In this document: positions 45,101 to 56,820 of the stretch, piece by piece | Layout of the letters: each line of letters begins with the position of its first letter | Position numbering within the stretch: position 1 is the stretch's first letter | Origin: Gavia stellata | Taxonomy: Eukaryota; Chordata; Aves; Gaviiformes; Gaviidae | Direction: 5' to 3' | NCBI RefSeq assembly: GCF_030936135.1 | Contig: NC_082616.1 | Location: 11,901,001 to 11,965,000 of the forward strand | Length of the DNA stretch: 64,000 nucleotides | The notes under the pieces: model-generated | Told to the model about the DNA's origin: nothing | Databases searched by the model: none | The model's input: only the letters and a program-made list of their open reading frames with translations | Position numbers and translations under genes: made by a program

Positions 45101-47474
45101 TATGTAAGGAAGAAAAATCAAAATACACAATATTTTAACAGTTCTTAGATTCCAGAAGTTCATCACCTGCAAAACTTTTTAGCCAAAATACTGACATTTA
45201 GAGGATGTGTCTTGGTGCCCTGAATCCTATAAACAGTTGAGGCTCATACACAGATGTGTAGAGGCTATTTGAGAAATTATTTTTTATGAGAAAGCCTGTT
45301 CTAATCAATAAGTACGGTCTCGATGAGATGCACTTCTTTTCCCCTGGATAAAGCTGTTGAAAGAATTAACTTTGGGATATTCTTTGTTGAATATGTTTGA
45401 ATGTATGTGTTGGTAAAGTGTGTACTAGTTGCATGCTATTAATTAATAGGATCGCACATTCTTACAGTTGGCTTAGGAAAATTTTTGAAAACTTTACCAA
45501 ATATATGCCATCAATCTACAACGCTGTAGTTGTAATAAATAACTTGTCAGTTTCATAATGGTCCTGAAGTGAAAATACTACAGTAATATTTTGATTGAGT
45601 TTATTCCACTTGACCTAAAAGGGCTTATTTCAAAGAGGGAAAATAGGGACAGAATTTTTTTTTTGTAATAGTCAAAGTATATCCCAGTGACTGTGCCTGT
45701 TACAGCTTCTTGGGTCTCTGATCATCTGCAGGGAATTTTGAATTGCTTGAGGCAGGAACTCACCCAGATCCAAAACGGCGCACGTGAAATCATGCAGTGG
45801 GGTACGAGGCAGAATGTGCTTTTCTGTATCTCCATACACGACATACAGGGTGTGCAGGGAAGCAGTGCACAGACTCCTAGAAAGTGTCTTCAAAACCTTT
45901 TGGCCATAGTTTTTCCCCTTCTGTCCTATTCTTAGTATATAATAAATAATTCAGGAAGGGATGCAGACCGCGTAACTACTAAAATGTGCTGTAAATGAGG
46001 CAGGTAACATCTCACCACTTCAAAACCACTTCTGTGAAGTAATGTGCAATCTAATTACTAACTAAAAAGCAACACACTAATTATCAGTCATAATCTCATG
46101 CGTTATCATACTACCATATTATAATTGATCATGATCAAATGATTTTAGTAAAAACATTTTAAAATGTTTACAACAGCTCAGTGCGTTGCAGAGCTTCTTG
46201 CAAATGCAGCTGGGTGTAAATGAAACCCATAACAAGCTTGAACATTAGGCTGGTCCCCAACTTCTGGGGTGCAGTCATTTGATATCTTCAGGTACTTGTC
46301 TGTCTATTGCGTATGGCCTATTTTTAAGGCGAAACCTAATCAAGTGGGCATGGTGCTTTCTGCTCCTGGCAAGCACGAGGCGGATCAGCAGTGTGGTGAT
46401 ACCTCTGGGTTGCAGATACCAGTAATTGATGACTTTGGGCAGTTTCTGTTTGTGATCAAAAGGCTTGCTTTGACGGGCTGGAAGCTGGTTGGAACCACAG
46501 GTTTTTCAGGACAAAAAGAGCAAATGTGTTAAATGCAGGGACTGGGGCCTCCTGAACTAGTTCTACGTTTCAAACTGGTGCAGTTTTTCCAGAAAGAACT
46601 GCAGTCAGACTGGCATGCTGGGTTCTTCTTTGGTTTGGCAGGATTTTTGGTAGAAGAAGTTTGCTTTCTCGGAGGTAAGAAGTGAAATGGTAGATGCTTT
46701 CTGGGGAAAAACTAACAGGATGTCCTGTTCCTTGTGTGCTGTTCGTAGGTTTTTTTATTTCATTGATATTTTCCTGAAATACGGGATCACCTTACTTGGG
46801 ATTAATTTGGGATATTGCCTGTTCCATGAGAAGTTTACTTTGTTTCAACGCTTCTTGAAGCTGGGCTGTTCACTGCCTTCTGGGGACCAATTATCGGAAT
46901 TCATAAGATACACAATTAAAGCGCACGAGGAGTACAAGGAATGGCTGCCTTATCTGCTCTTGGCTGGTTTTAATCCAGTGAATTTAATGCGCAGATTCTG
47001 GTAAGCAGATAATGTTATCTTGTTTACTTAAATATTGTATGCTAATCTGCAAAGGTGTTGCCAATGTTATTTAACACGTGCTTTCAGAGGATAGTACTTG
47101 ATAATCAGTCGCCATGATGAAGAACGGTGAGGGTTACGCAAAGTCTGAAATAAGATTGACGGGTGATAGCTGGATTTAGTAAAACAAATTTCTTTAAGGA
47201 AGAAAGCCAGAAGGGAGTTTGCTTTATCACTACCCTGGAGAAAGGTATAATTTCACAATATTTTTATCGAATATCTCTATTAGCCCCCAAAGTTAGTTGC
47301 AGATTGCGTGTGTGTGTATAATACGGCAATGGTAAGAAGAATTTCAAATACTGAGGAAAGTGGTCAGGAGGGATGGGAAACAAATATAAAGTGAAGCTGG
47401 GCCAAGGCTAGGAGGAGAGGAAACGGATGCAGTTAGAGATTGTGTTCAGCAAAACAATGTGGCAAAAATTCCAG

Positions 47475-47505
<31 letters not shown>

Positions 47506-50500
47506 CTTCCACATACAAATAACTGCTTGGTGATGTTTTATATTTAATTAGGCATACAGAATTAAACTTATATTTAAAATTATGAAGTATTTGTGTATTC
47601 TTCTGGGTTTTTTTCTTGTCCATGAAGGTGATGCTTAGGCTTTACTACCGTATGTTTCAGCTGTTAGCAACATAATGTGAGATGTATAAACTTATTACAT
47701 GCATTACTTAACTGTATGAAAGGAGTAGGGTTTTAAGGTTTACTTAAATACTGATTTATATTTCAGATACTGCTAAGATACCGTGGTTAAGATATCATTG
47801 GTGGTTTTAAATACATTCATTCATGACTTAGTGAGATTCTATTAATCATTAGCATCCATGGCTTTCTGAACAGTAATTAGAGGAGCATATAGAAAGCATG
47901 GTATATCTGTGCTTCTGTAGATCATAAGTATTTGTAGAAGACTAAATGATTGAGAAAGTAACACACTACAAGATTGCAATTCAGTGAGTGAACAAATCTC
48001 GCTGTCCGTGTGTATCGTATATGATGCTTTTGGATATTTTGTTGCATAATCCACAAATACTTTAATACCAATTATTTCCTTTTTTTAAATATCCACTTTT
48101 TAAAGTAACGCTTATCACATCGTAATCTACAAAACTAATATTTCTGTAAGCTTAACTTCAGTATTAACTATTCTGTCCTGGAATATAACAGGACGATAGT
48201 AGACGGCGAATGACATTTATGCGTATGGTTCATTAACTGTCTCTGGCTCCTTGTGCAAAACAACTGTATAATCAATCATAAACTGGTCAGTGTAGAGCAC
48301 TGACAATTTTAATTAGCAGTGGGAAAAGTAAAATCATCATTCTCTTAAAGAAAGCTAGGCAATCAGATCTCTCTCCTGTATGATTTTTGGTGAATGTATG
48401 AAAGTTCAGTGAAATATGAAAAATGAGATAATAAAAACTAGAAAGGACATAAAATAATTTTGACTTGAATCTCTTGTAAAAAGCAAGTGTGTTACAAATT
48501 TTGAGTCCGGTATTTTTGTGTGTTTAGAGCATTTAGATTTCCATTCAGATGAAAATTCAGGATTGTGCACATGTAGCCGAGAAGCTGTTCTGTGAAATTG
48601 CATGGCTCTTCATCACGTGTAATACTAAACCAGACGGTTTACCTGCTGTTACTTAAACCTCCTTATACACTGTATTCAGTTAAGCTATTGTTAAAAGTTC
48701 TTCGCACATGCTAAAGAATTGAAATGTGAATCATTCTGATTTCTGAATACATATAAATGCAATCTCTGGTAGAAGGAGAGTTTGAAACACTTGCAAATTT
48801 TGAGGGGTGTGTTTTTGTTTTGTTTTGATAAAGAAGTAGCTGAATATACGTGCATTTTTTCCCCAAAAGTGACGGTAATGCTTACAATGCTCTGGTGGCT
48901 TGACCCCTTATTAAAATTTAGGTGGAAATGGAATAAGAAATTAGTGCGGAGGAGAATGCTGGCTATTACTGAGGCATTTAAATTTCAGAGCAGGTATTTT
49001 TCTCTTACAGTCTGACTTACTTTTAAAAAGAAATGGAGGAAGATAAAATTACATTAGTAAAGGCTTGTGCTGTCAAAATTACTTTGGATTTCTCTTTCAT
49101 GGTTTTCTGTTTCTGGGCTTAGGATGTAGGTTGTTAAGGATTTGTTAGAAAATAGTAAAGCTTTCTACGCACTGTTTCCGTTATTATATTTATGCTATTG
49201 TGTACAATGATATTTTACGGGAGTTTTTGTTATGCAGGATTTTCTCTGTGAGCGAGAATGCCCTTAATTTCATCCTGGAGTTCACAAACTGGAAGAGACT
49301 TCCTCCAGCTGTAGAGCAAGACCTTTCAGACTACAAAGAGAAGTTTGCTTGGACTCCCAAGAGCCATTTTGGTAAGCAACGCAGTTAGGGGGGAAAAATA
49401 AAGTCTCTGTGTATGTCAGCTTCCAGGCTGCGAGTAGGAAGCGGCTCAGCATGCTATGGCACAATGGCGAAGAAGGTGCAAGAGTTGATAGACGTTGCTT
49501 GTCCAGAAACTGGGAGGCAGAAATAGCCGTTACCCTAAACAAACAAACGAGCAAAACTTATTTGAATGAATTTTACTCACTACGTTGTTCAGTTCATAGT
49601 TAGCATGTAGGTATTCTCAGTTTAGGCTATTTCGTCCACTTCAAAGTAATGTGTGTGCTATAAGATACGGGCAGTGACTGTAAATTAGTACCGTGCCTTC
49701 CTGAAATGATTTGTTCAGCTTCTTGGAAGGTTTAAGGGAAGTTGATCAATATTACTTGGTTATGTTTTCTGGACAATATCCCGCTGATTTTATTTTTTTT
49801 ATTTGATTTGTATTTCCAATCAAGTGTCTATCCTGTTCTGTAAGAATTTGACAGTAATTAAAATACAAGCCATATACATCATCATGTTAAATACCTCCAA
49901 ACCTAACTGTTCATTGTCACTCCTGTAATCAAAATGTGGTTAGCCAAAAAGATTCAATAATTGATTGTCCAGGAAAACATTAGTGCTCACTGCATTCACC
50001 CTTCAGAAAAGCAGCTTCAACATACAGGTCATGCACGGTGACCTATGCATTACGTGACTGAAAAATTGCGCTCAGATGTCTTTTTTAGTGACTCATTTCA
50101 AAGCAAATTCTTCTTTAAAAGGGTCTGTGATAATTTTTAAAATGTCTAAGTGATAATGCTAAATAATACTTCTTTTGAAATATTTGAAGCTAATTAGGGT
50201 ATCTTTTTGGAGTAATAAAAAAAAAAAAAAGAAAAAAAGGTTTTATTTGGGGAAATTTAGATGAGGTTCTTTCTTTGTTTCCTTTGCTATTAGTAAATGT
50301 ATTTGTGTTGTAATAGCATCCAGTAACTAAAGCCGAAGAGAGAAAGCAGAGAGGAAAAAGCAGGGCGGGGAGTTTGAAAGGTTTCACTTTTTCATTCTTT
50401 CAGCGAAGAGCAGTCAGGGCAAGCAGGCCAGCTGCTGCGCCGAGAGGCAGGCTTCCCCGCTTGAGAAATGCCAAGCACTTGAACAGAGAGAGATAAGCTG

Positions 50501-51569
50501 GCCATGTGAGCGAGCGTAGGAAGTGAAAAATGAAGGATTCGTGCGGAAAAGTTCAAGAACTGGTGTTCGCACCTCCGGCTGAAGGCTTGCAAAATGTACG
50601 GTCCCGTGGAGTTACACACCTGCCGTACTTACCCTTCTGTACTGAAATACAGAGATGATCGCAGTTAATATTACAAATTCCTTGTGAATCAAATAAATGG
50701 AGAAGCCACTCTAGGAGAGTTTGGAGCCACTAGAGTTCGGTATCGGGATAAGTCGATCTATAATGTGAAAGTTTGTGTTTGAGCGAATGCACATTTACAG
50801 ACATGTTTGTGTATCTTTTGGCACAGTGGTTGTCCTAAGTCAAGTTAGTTAGCAACACGTTAGAACATTTGGCATCATATGCTAACTGAGTCATGCTATC
50901 ATTGAATACTTCTCCTAAAAGCATCTTACCGTGTGTTAACTTTGTTGCTGGATTTACTTCTAGGCTTAATTTTTTCATTTCCTGTAAGGTGGCATGAGCC
51001 TCTCTCTTCCCCAGCAAGTAGCTGTTCTGGGCTGGTTAGATGAAACTTTCTGATGAAGGTTAAAATGATTCTTTGACACTTTGTTTCTAGAAATTTAAGG
51101 TAACTTTTCTAGCTCCTGTAGGAAATCCCAAAAATGCTGATTCTAGCAGGCAACAGCCCTTCACTGTAGAGAACTCTGCCTCATTATCTGCCAGGGACTG
51201 GGGGGTTCAGATGCGATCCAGCTAAACCAGTTAACCGTAGGCACGCGATGTGATCCCATGGCGTCCTGTTCAGTGTTTGATTTGTTTTTTAATTTTCCAG
51301 CCTTCATTCCTTCCCTGTCTCACCTTTGTCGTCTTGAGATCCGGTCCATTTTAACAAGTGAACGCCTGCGATCAGACCAGTTTATCCGGGAATTGCCATT
51401 GCCAGCTTGCCTCCAGGACTACCTTCTCTACTTAGATGTACTGCGAATCAATGCTATCCCAGAAGCGGAGGATTATCTGGGGCAGAGAGAGGAGGGAGCT
51501 CCCTCTACCAGTCACTCCAGCGCTGAAGATGCAGAGAGGAGGGACGCCGGTAACGCCCGTGTTAGGTGA
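38924..51569 (+). CDS. ASB3: ASB3, ankyrin repeat and SOCS box protein 3 (9 coding exons, 544 aa)
   Basis: ASB3 is a substrate-recognition subunit of a cullin-5 RING E3 ubiquitin ligase. Ankyrin repeats bind the target and the SOCS box binds Elongin B/C and Cullin 5. Nine exons join in phase to 1635 bases, 544 codons plus stop. Ankyrin repeats (G-x-T/W-P-L/I-H-x-A-A pattern) fill about residues 10-340, for example [30 protein letters not shown] and [12 protein letters not shown]. The SOCS box is near 456-500, with a BC box ([12 protein letters not shown], 460-471) and a Cul5 box LPLP (487-490). Compared with the 518-residue human protein as I recall it, the bird protein has a longer acidic/Ser-rich C-terminal tail. 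Exon 7 begins slightly shorter than human (KEFF versus KDCEFF). In mammals a GPR75-ASB3 read-through is known, but no GPR75 exon is visible here. Confidence 0.97.
39513..39671 (+). CDS. ASB3: ASB3 coding exon 2 (residues 66-118)
   Basis: From TTCGTAG to TTAG|GTGACA, phase 1 to phase 1. It encodes [19 protein letters not shown] and [10 protein letters not shown], the second ankyrin repeat. Confidence 0.95.
39672..41125 (+). other. ASB3: ASB3 intron 2
   Basis: About 1.45 kb, AT-rich, with short T runs. No other exon or repeat was recognised. Confidence 0.8.
41126..41238 (+). CDS. ASB3: ASB3 coding exon 3 (residues 119-156)
   Basis: From TTTGAAG to CAG|GTAACC. It encodes [20 protein letters not shown] and [12 protein letters not shown], ankyrin repeat 3 and the start of 4. 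Confidence 0.95.
41812..41947 (+). CDS. ASB3: ASB3 coding exon 4 (residues 157-201)
   Basis: From TTTCAG to CATG|GTAATA. It encodes [20 protein letters not shown] and [10 protein letters not shown], very close to mammalian ASB3. Confidence 0.96.
42733..42910 (+). CDS. ASB3: ASB3 coding exon 5 (residues 202-260)
   Basis: From TTGTTAG to AAA|GTAGGT. It encodes [20 protein letters not shown] and [20 protein letters not shown]. The donor lies inside the Lys codon. Using the next GT would include an in-frame TAG. Confidence 0.96.
42911..44301 (+). other. ASB3: ASB3 intron 5
   Basis: About 1.4 kb. It contains a perfect 10-base-stem hairpin at 43985-44007 and nothing else I can name. Confidence 0.8.
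43985..44007 (+). repeat. Perfect hairpin, 10-base stem and 3-base loop
   Basis: TCCAGACTTC, loop ATG, GAAGTCTGGA, within ASB3 intron 5. Confidence 0.85.
44302..44499 (+). CDS. ASB3: ASB3 coding exon 6 (residues 261-326)
   Basis: From TTTGCAG to AAAGA|GTAAGT. It encodes [19 protein letters not shown], the repeat [20 protein letters not shown], and SPDAQECL. Confidence 0.95.
44500..46748 (+). other. ASB3: ASB3 intron 6
   Basis: About 2.2 kb, no exon recognised. It includes a 14-base palindrome, TTGATCATGATCAA, at 46125-46138. A stretch near 44597-44811 ([16 protein letters not shown] on plus) is open but not supported by splice sites or homology. Confidence 0.75.
46749..47000 (+). CDS. ASB3: ASB3 coding exon 7 (residues 327-410)
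   Basis: From TTCGTAG to TTCTG|GTAAGC, 252 bases. It encodes [48 protein letters not shown] and AGFNP, the region linking the ankyrin stack to the SOCS box. Confidence 0.93.
47001..49237 (+). other. ASB3: ASB3 intron 7, with a 27-base T run at 47477-47503
   Basis: About 2.2 kb of AT-rich sequence. The T27 run is the only notable repeat. No exon or mobile element was recognised. Confidence 0.75.
49238..49371 (+). CDS. ASB3: ASB3 coding exon 8 (residues 411-455)
   Basis: From TATGCAG to TTTG|GTAAGC. It encodes [20 protein letters not shown], the conserved EFTNWK motif before the SOCS box. Confidence 0.94.
49372..51300 (+). other. ASB3: ASB3 intron 8
   Basis: About 1.9 kb with no recognised exon, RNA gene or transposon. 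The segment 50395-50600 is somewhat GC-richer than its surroundings. Confidence 0.75.
51301..51569 (+). CDS. ASB3: ASB3 terminal exon 9, SOCS box (residues 456-544)
   Basis: From TTTCCAG to TGA at 51567-51569. It encodes the BC box ([12 protein letters not shown]), [16 protein letters not shown] with the Cul5-box LPLP, and YLLYLDVLR. The final 35 or so residues ([15 protein letters not shown] and on) are Glu/Ser-rich and diverge from mammals. Confidence 0.95.
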
Positions 51570-51847
51570 TGGCTCTGCCAGAGACTGAACTCTGCAGCTG
51601 CAGATTTTGTAATGGCAATTAGCAGACACTGGAGAAGAACTACTGTAAATAACTGTAGTAATAAGTCTTTTCATGCTGTAGTTTTACACTATATCTAGAA
51701 GTTTATTAGAAGCTCTATGATTTACTTGTTTAAAAAGTCTGTGAACATATTCTGGTTTTTGAAAGGAAATTTTTAACTCTTATTGAGTAAAATTAGCTTG
51801 TTCAATGAACATAGCTTATATAGTGGTCAGACACTGGTAGTAGATGC

Positions 51848-51853
51848 TTTATT
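51848..51853 (-). terminator. MALL: Candidate polyadenylation signal of MALL
   Basis: AATAAA on the minus strand, 470 bases past the MALL stop codon, and the first canonical hexamer seen there. It lies within the probable ASB3 3' UTR. Confidence 0.45.
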
Positions 51854-51873
51854 CTAAGTACTGCATATACCAA

Positions 51874-51879
51874 ATTAAA
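51874..51879 (+). terminator. ASB3: Candidate polyadenylation signal of ASB3
   Basis: ATTAAA on the plus strand, 305 bases past the ASB3 stop codon. It is the common variant hexamer, and no AATAAA was seen before it. Confidence 0.4.
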
Positions 51880-52012
51880 TTATCTGAATGTCAAGGAACA
51901 CAGTATTGTATTATTGTTATGAATTTATGTGTTGGGAGTGATCTAGCTGAACCAGAGATTCAAAAATAATATAAGAAAGGAAATTGTTTGCTGAAGGAAC
52001 AGTGATTTTCTC

Positions 52013-52030
52013 TTTTTTTTTTTTTTTTTT
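52013..52030 (+). repeat. Run of 18 T residues
   Basis: T18 on the plus strand between the ASB3 and MALL coding ends. In a MALL transcript it would read as an internal A tract and could cause internal oligo-dT priming. Confidence 0.85.
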
Positions 52031-52322
52031 GCTTTCCTTGGTCGTCTATATTTGGTGGAACATTGGAGTGGGAGGTTGGCTCGGAGCCTGCACCCTGTCC
52101 CTCCCCTTGCATAGTCCATGGGCAAGGCACGAAATGTCCCCACAAGCACACCAATACGACACCACCATGCAAAAATCCCTCCTTCCATGAAGTGAAAAAG
52201 CAACCGCCATCCCCACGGGGTGGGTGACAGGGCCGGGGCAGGAACACCTTGGTGGAAGACAGCTGCATCCCTCACGCTGGGAAAGCCCTCATCCTGCTGA
52301 GGCGAAGCCAGCACTGCCGGGC

Positions 52323-54607
<2,285 letters not shown>

Positions 54608-54899
54608 CTCTTCTCAGCTGCGACCGCTCCGGCTCGGCTTGGCTCCGCTCACATTTGCCTGCGCCGCACTGCTCCCGTGCAGGGTTTTAACTGACACACC
54701 CGCAGGGACGTAATCACAGAAACCAGCCCAGGCTGGCACCACGCCGCTTGCTCCAGCTGCAGGAGCCCTCAGCAGCCCTCCGGTTATTGCAGCTGGCTTC
54801 ACACGCCCTGCCGCCAACACCGGGACGGGAGAGCAACGGGACCCCAGCCCCGCCACTGGCACACAATCAATTCAAGGTCTTTAACAAGAGATGAAAGAA

Positions 54900-56480
54900 A
54901 AAAAAATCCTACACCATGCTGGGGCAGAAACGTTTCCTGCAATCAGTTTTTGTCCTTGGCATACTTGCAGGCCTGAAATATTTTCGCTTCCACTGTTGTT
55001 GCCTCTTCCCCTTTCTGTTCAGGTTTCTGCTCCGTGTTCACGTCAGACTCCCCCACACCCACCGGGCATGTCCAGCCTTTGAAAGCTTTGCAGCCAAACA
55101 TTTTTTTACAGACAACTCAACACACTGGTAAAAGAAAGACAGGAGCAGAAAGGTCTGAAGGACAGCTACCGGGACAGCTTTGATTTCTGCCTCCTGGCAG
55201 ATGCGCTTTGGATTCAACGAGCACACGCTCTTTTTTCCAGAGGACTCTGCCTCACCCCGTAACTGACCGGTAACTGCTGGATGAAAGGCTGAAGGTGCCA
55301 TCTCTGCCTCACGGCCTAGTGAAGTCATTCTGTCCTCTCTAACTCGGGCAATACTCTGCAGGGGGGGGAGGACGGTATCGTAGTAAGAATTCATCTCTCT
55401 CTTACGAGAGCCAAGTGATGCCCTAGGAATTTGGCGTCTATGCCAAGCTCTTGTGCAATACAGAGCAAAGATCAAATCCATAATGTTTTTCATTGTCCGA
55501 GCCCCTCCTAGGCTGGGGGGAAGTGCTTTGTGGCATTTCTGAAGGCTCCGGTTTACAAATGCTGTCAGTGGGAGCGGGCTTCGGGCTCTATGCAGTGTGC
55601 TGTGGTCTTTGAAAGATCTTGTTTTAAAACATTTCACACCAGCCAAAACTAGTGCCTGGCTCGGACTTAAATCCACATGTGACATGGTGCCCGCCTACTT
55701 TGTCGGACATCGTGGCAACATACCCATCCCCATGCAGAAAGCAGCCAGAGACTCCAGCGCAAAAGAGAAATCGGATTAACAGCTTCCTGCTGGGAGCGGG
55801 CAGCACATACGGGCTGTGGTTACAAAGTGCTCAGGGGAAAGAAGCCTTTAACATCCCGGCCCACCTGAGGAGTACCCCATGGCCCATTAGCCTGCCCTGG
55901 AAAGTCAGCACAGAGGGAGCTACCCATGGCAGGGGAAACGCAGCATGCCCTGAATTCTCACCAGCTGTTATTTGTATTAGGTGGGTCAAGCACATTCCTA
56001 TGAATAACCCAACCTTTTCCTGAGTGGGAAAGAAAAACAGTAAAACAGTCTAAATACAGAGCAACCTGCTGTCCACTGATTGGACAAGAGATGATTTTCT
56101 TCCTAACCTGGCTGACCTTGCTCAGCAGCATTCTTAAAGACCATTGCTATTTTCCTTGCCTGTTACCAGTCTACTGGGGTACTGTGACAAAGAGTCTTTT
56201 GTTCACCCTGATTAGAACAAAACTGGAAATTAATCGGAAGCTGCATGAGAGGAGAAAAGTGCTGCCTCAGCATTTGCTCAGCTTAGGCAAAATACGACAC
56301 TTGATGTGGCTACAACAGGTACATGTAGCAACAGACCACCACAGCCTTGTCTAACACTGCAAAGTCAAAAATTTGAAATATAATTTCCATTAAAATTATT
56401 TTATCCGTTTAACTAGTCTCTCTCAAAATGTTAGATGTGTTAAAATATGCATTACAATTCAGATATTACACAGTTTGGTA
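54900..56480. other. Spacer between MALL and NPHP1
   Basis: About 1.6 kb from the MALL 5' end to the NPHP1 polyadenylation signal. It should hold the MALL promoter (no strong CpG island or TATA box seen) and any MALL 5' non-coding exon. An unexplained 215-codon ATG-initiated frame lies on the minus strand at 55038-55685. Confidence 0.6.
55038..55685 (-). other. Unexplained 215-codon open frame, doubtful as a gene
   Basis: ATG at 55685 opens a frame of 215 codons with no homology I recognise. It has no obvious domain, one Leu-rich stretch near its end (VAVLQTFLLLSFFYQC), and mixed composition. By my rough estimate a 64-kb window would contain a frame this long by chance about once in every three or four such windows, so this alone does not prove coding. 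Confidence 0.15.
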
Positions 56481-56484
56481 GAAA

Positions 56485-56490
56485 TTTATT
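56485..56490 (-). terminator. NPHP1: Likely polyadenylation signal of NPHP1
   Basis: AATAAA on the minus strand (in AAATAAATTTC context), 52 bases past the NPHP1 stop codon. This gives a very short 3' UTR unless more distal sites are used. Confidence 0.6.
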
Positions 56491-56541
56491 TATATTGGTA
56501 CCCCATTCTTCTATAGCCTCAATTGTTCTTCTGTAATCCAT

Positions 56542-56820
56542 TCATATTTCAGGATTGTTTTTCCTCGCTTCCCCTAAGAAATCGTAAGCCAGCTCTGAGA
56601 TATCAAAGGCTTTGTGAGTGTTTTCTGACGACAGCAGATACTGAAGTGCACTATCGTTCTCTTGGCTCTTTTTCAGAAAGTCAGCAATCACCTTCCAGCG
56701 CAATGCTTCCGACTCTTCCTCAGCCCACTTGTAGTCAGGGAGGAAAGTGGACTGGAGGAGGGGGAAGACAGAGTCGTGGTACACCAGGACAAACAGAGAC
56801 TTCAGAAATTCTCGATCTCT
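56542..56820 (-). CDS. NPHP1: NPHP1 terminal exon
   Basis: From TCTGCAG, it encodes [20 protein letters not shown], then [30 protein letters not shown] and [10 protein letters not shown], with TGA at 56544-56542. Mammalian NPHP1 also ends shortly after YDFLGE. Confidence 0.95.
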   Translation of the reverse strand, partial: RDREFLKSLFVLVYHDSVFPLLQSTFLPDYKWAEEESEALRWKVIADFLKKSQENDSALQYLLSSENTHKAFDISELAYDFLGEARKNNPEI

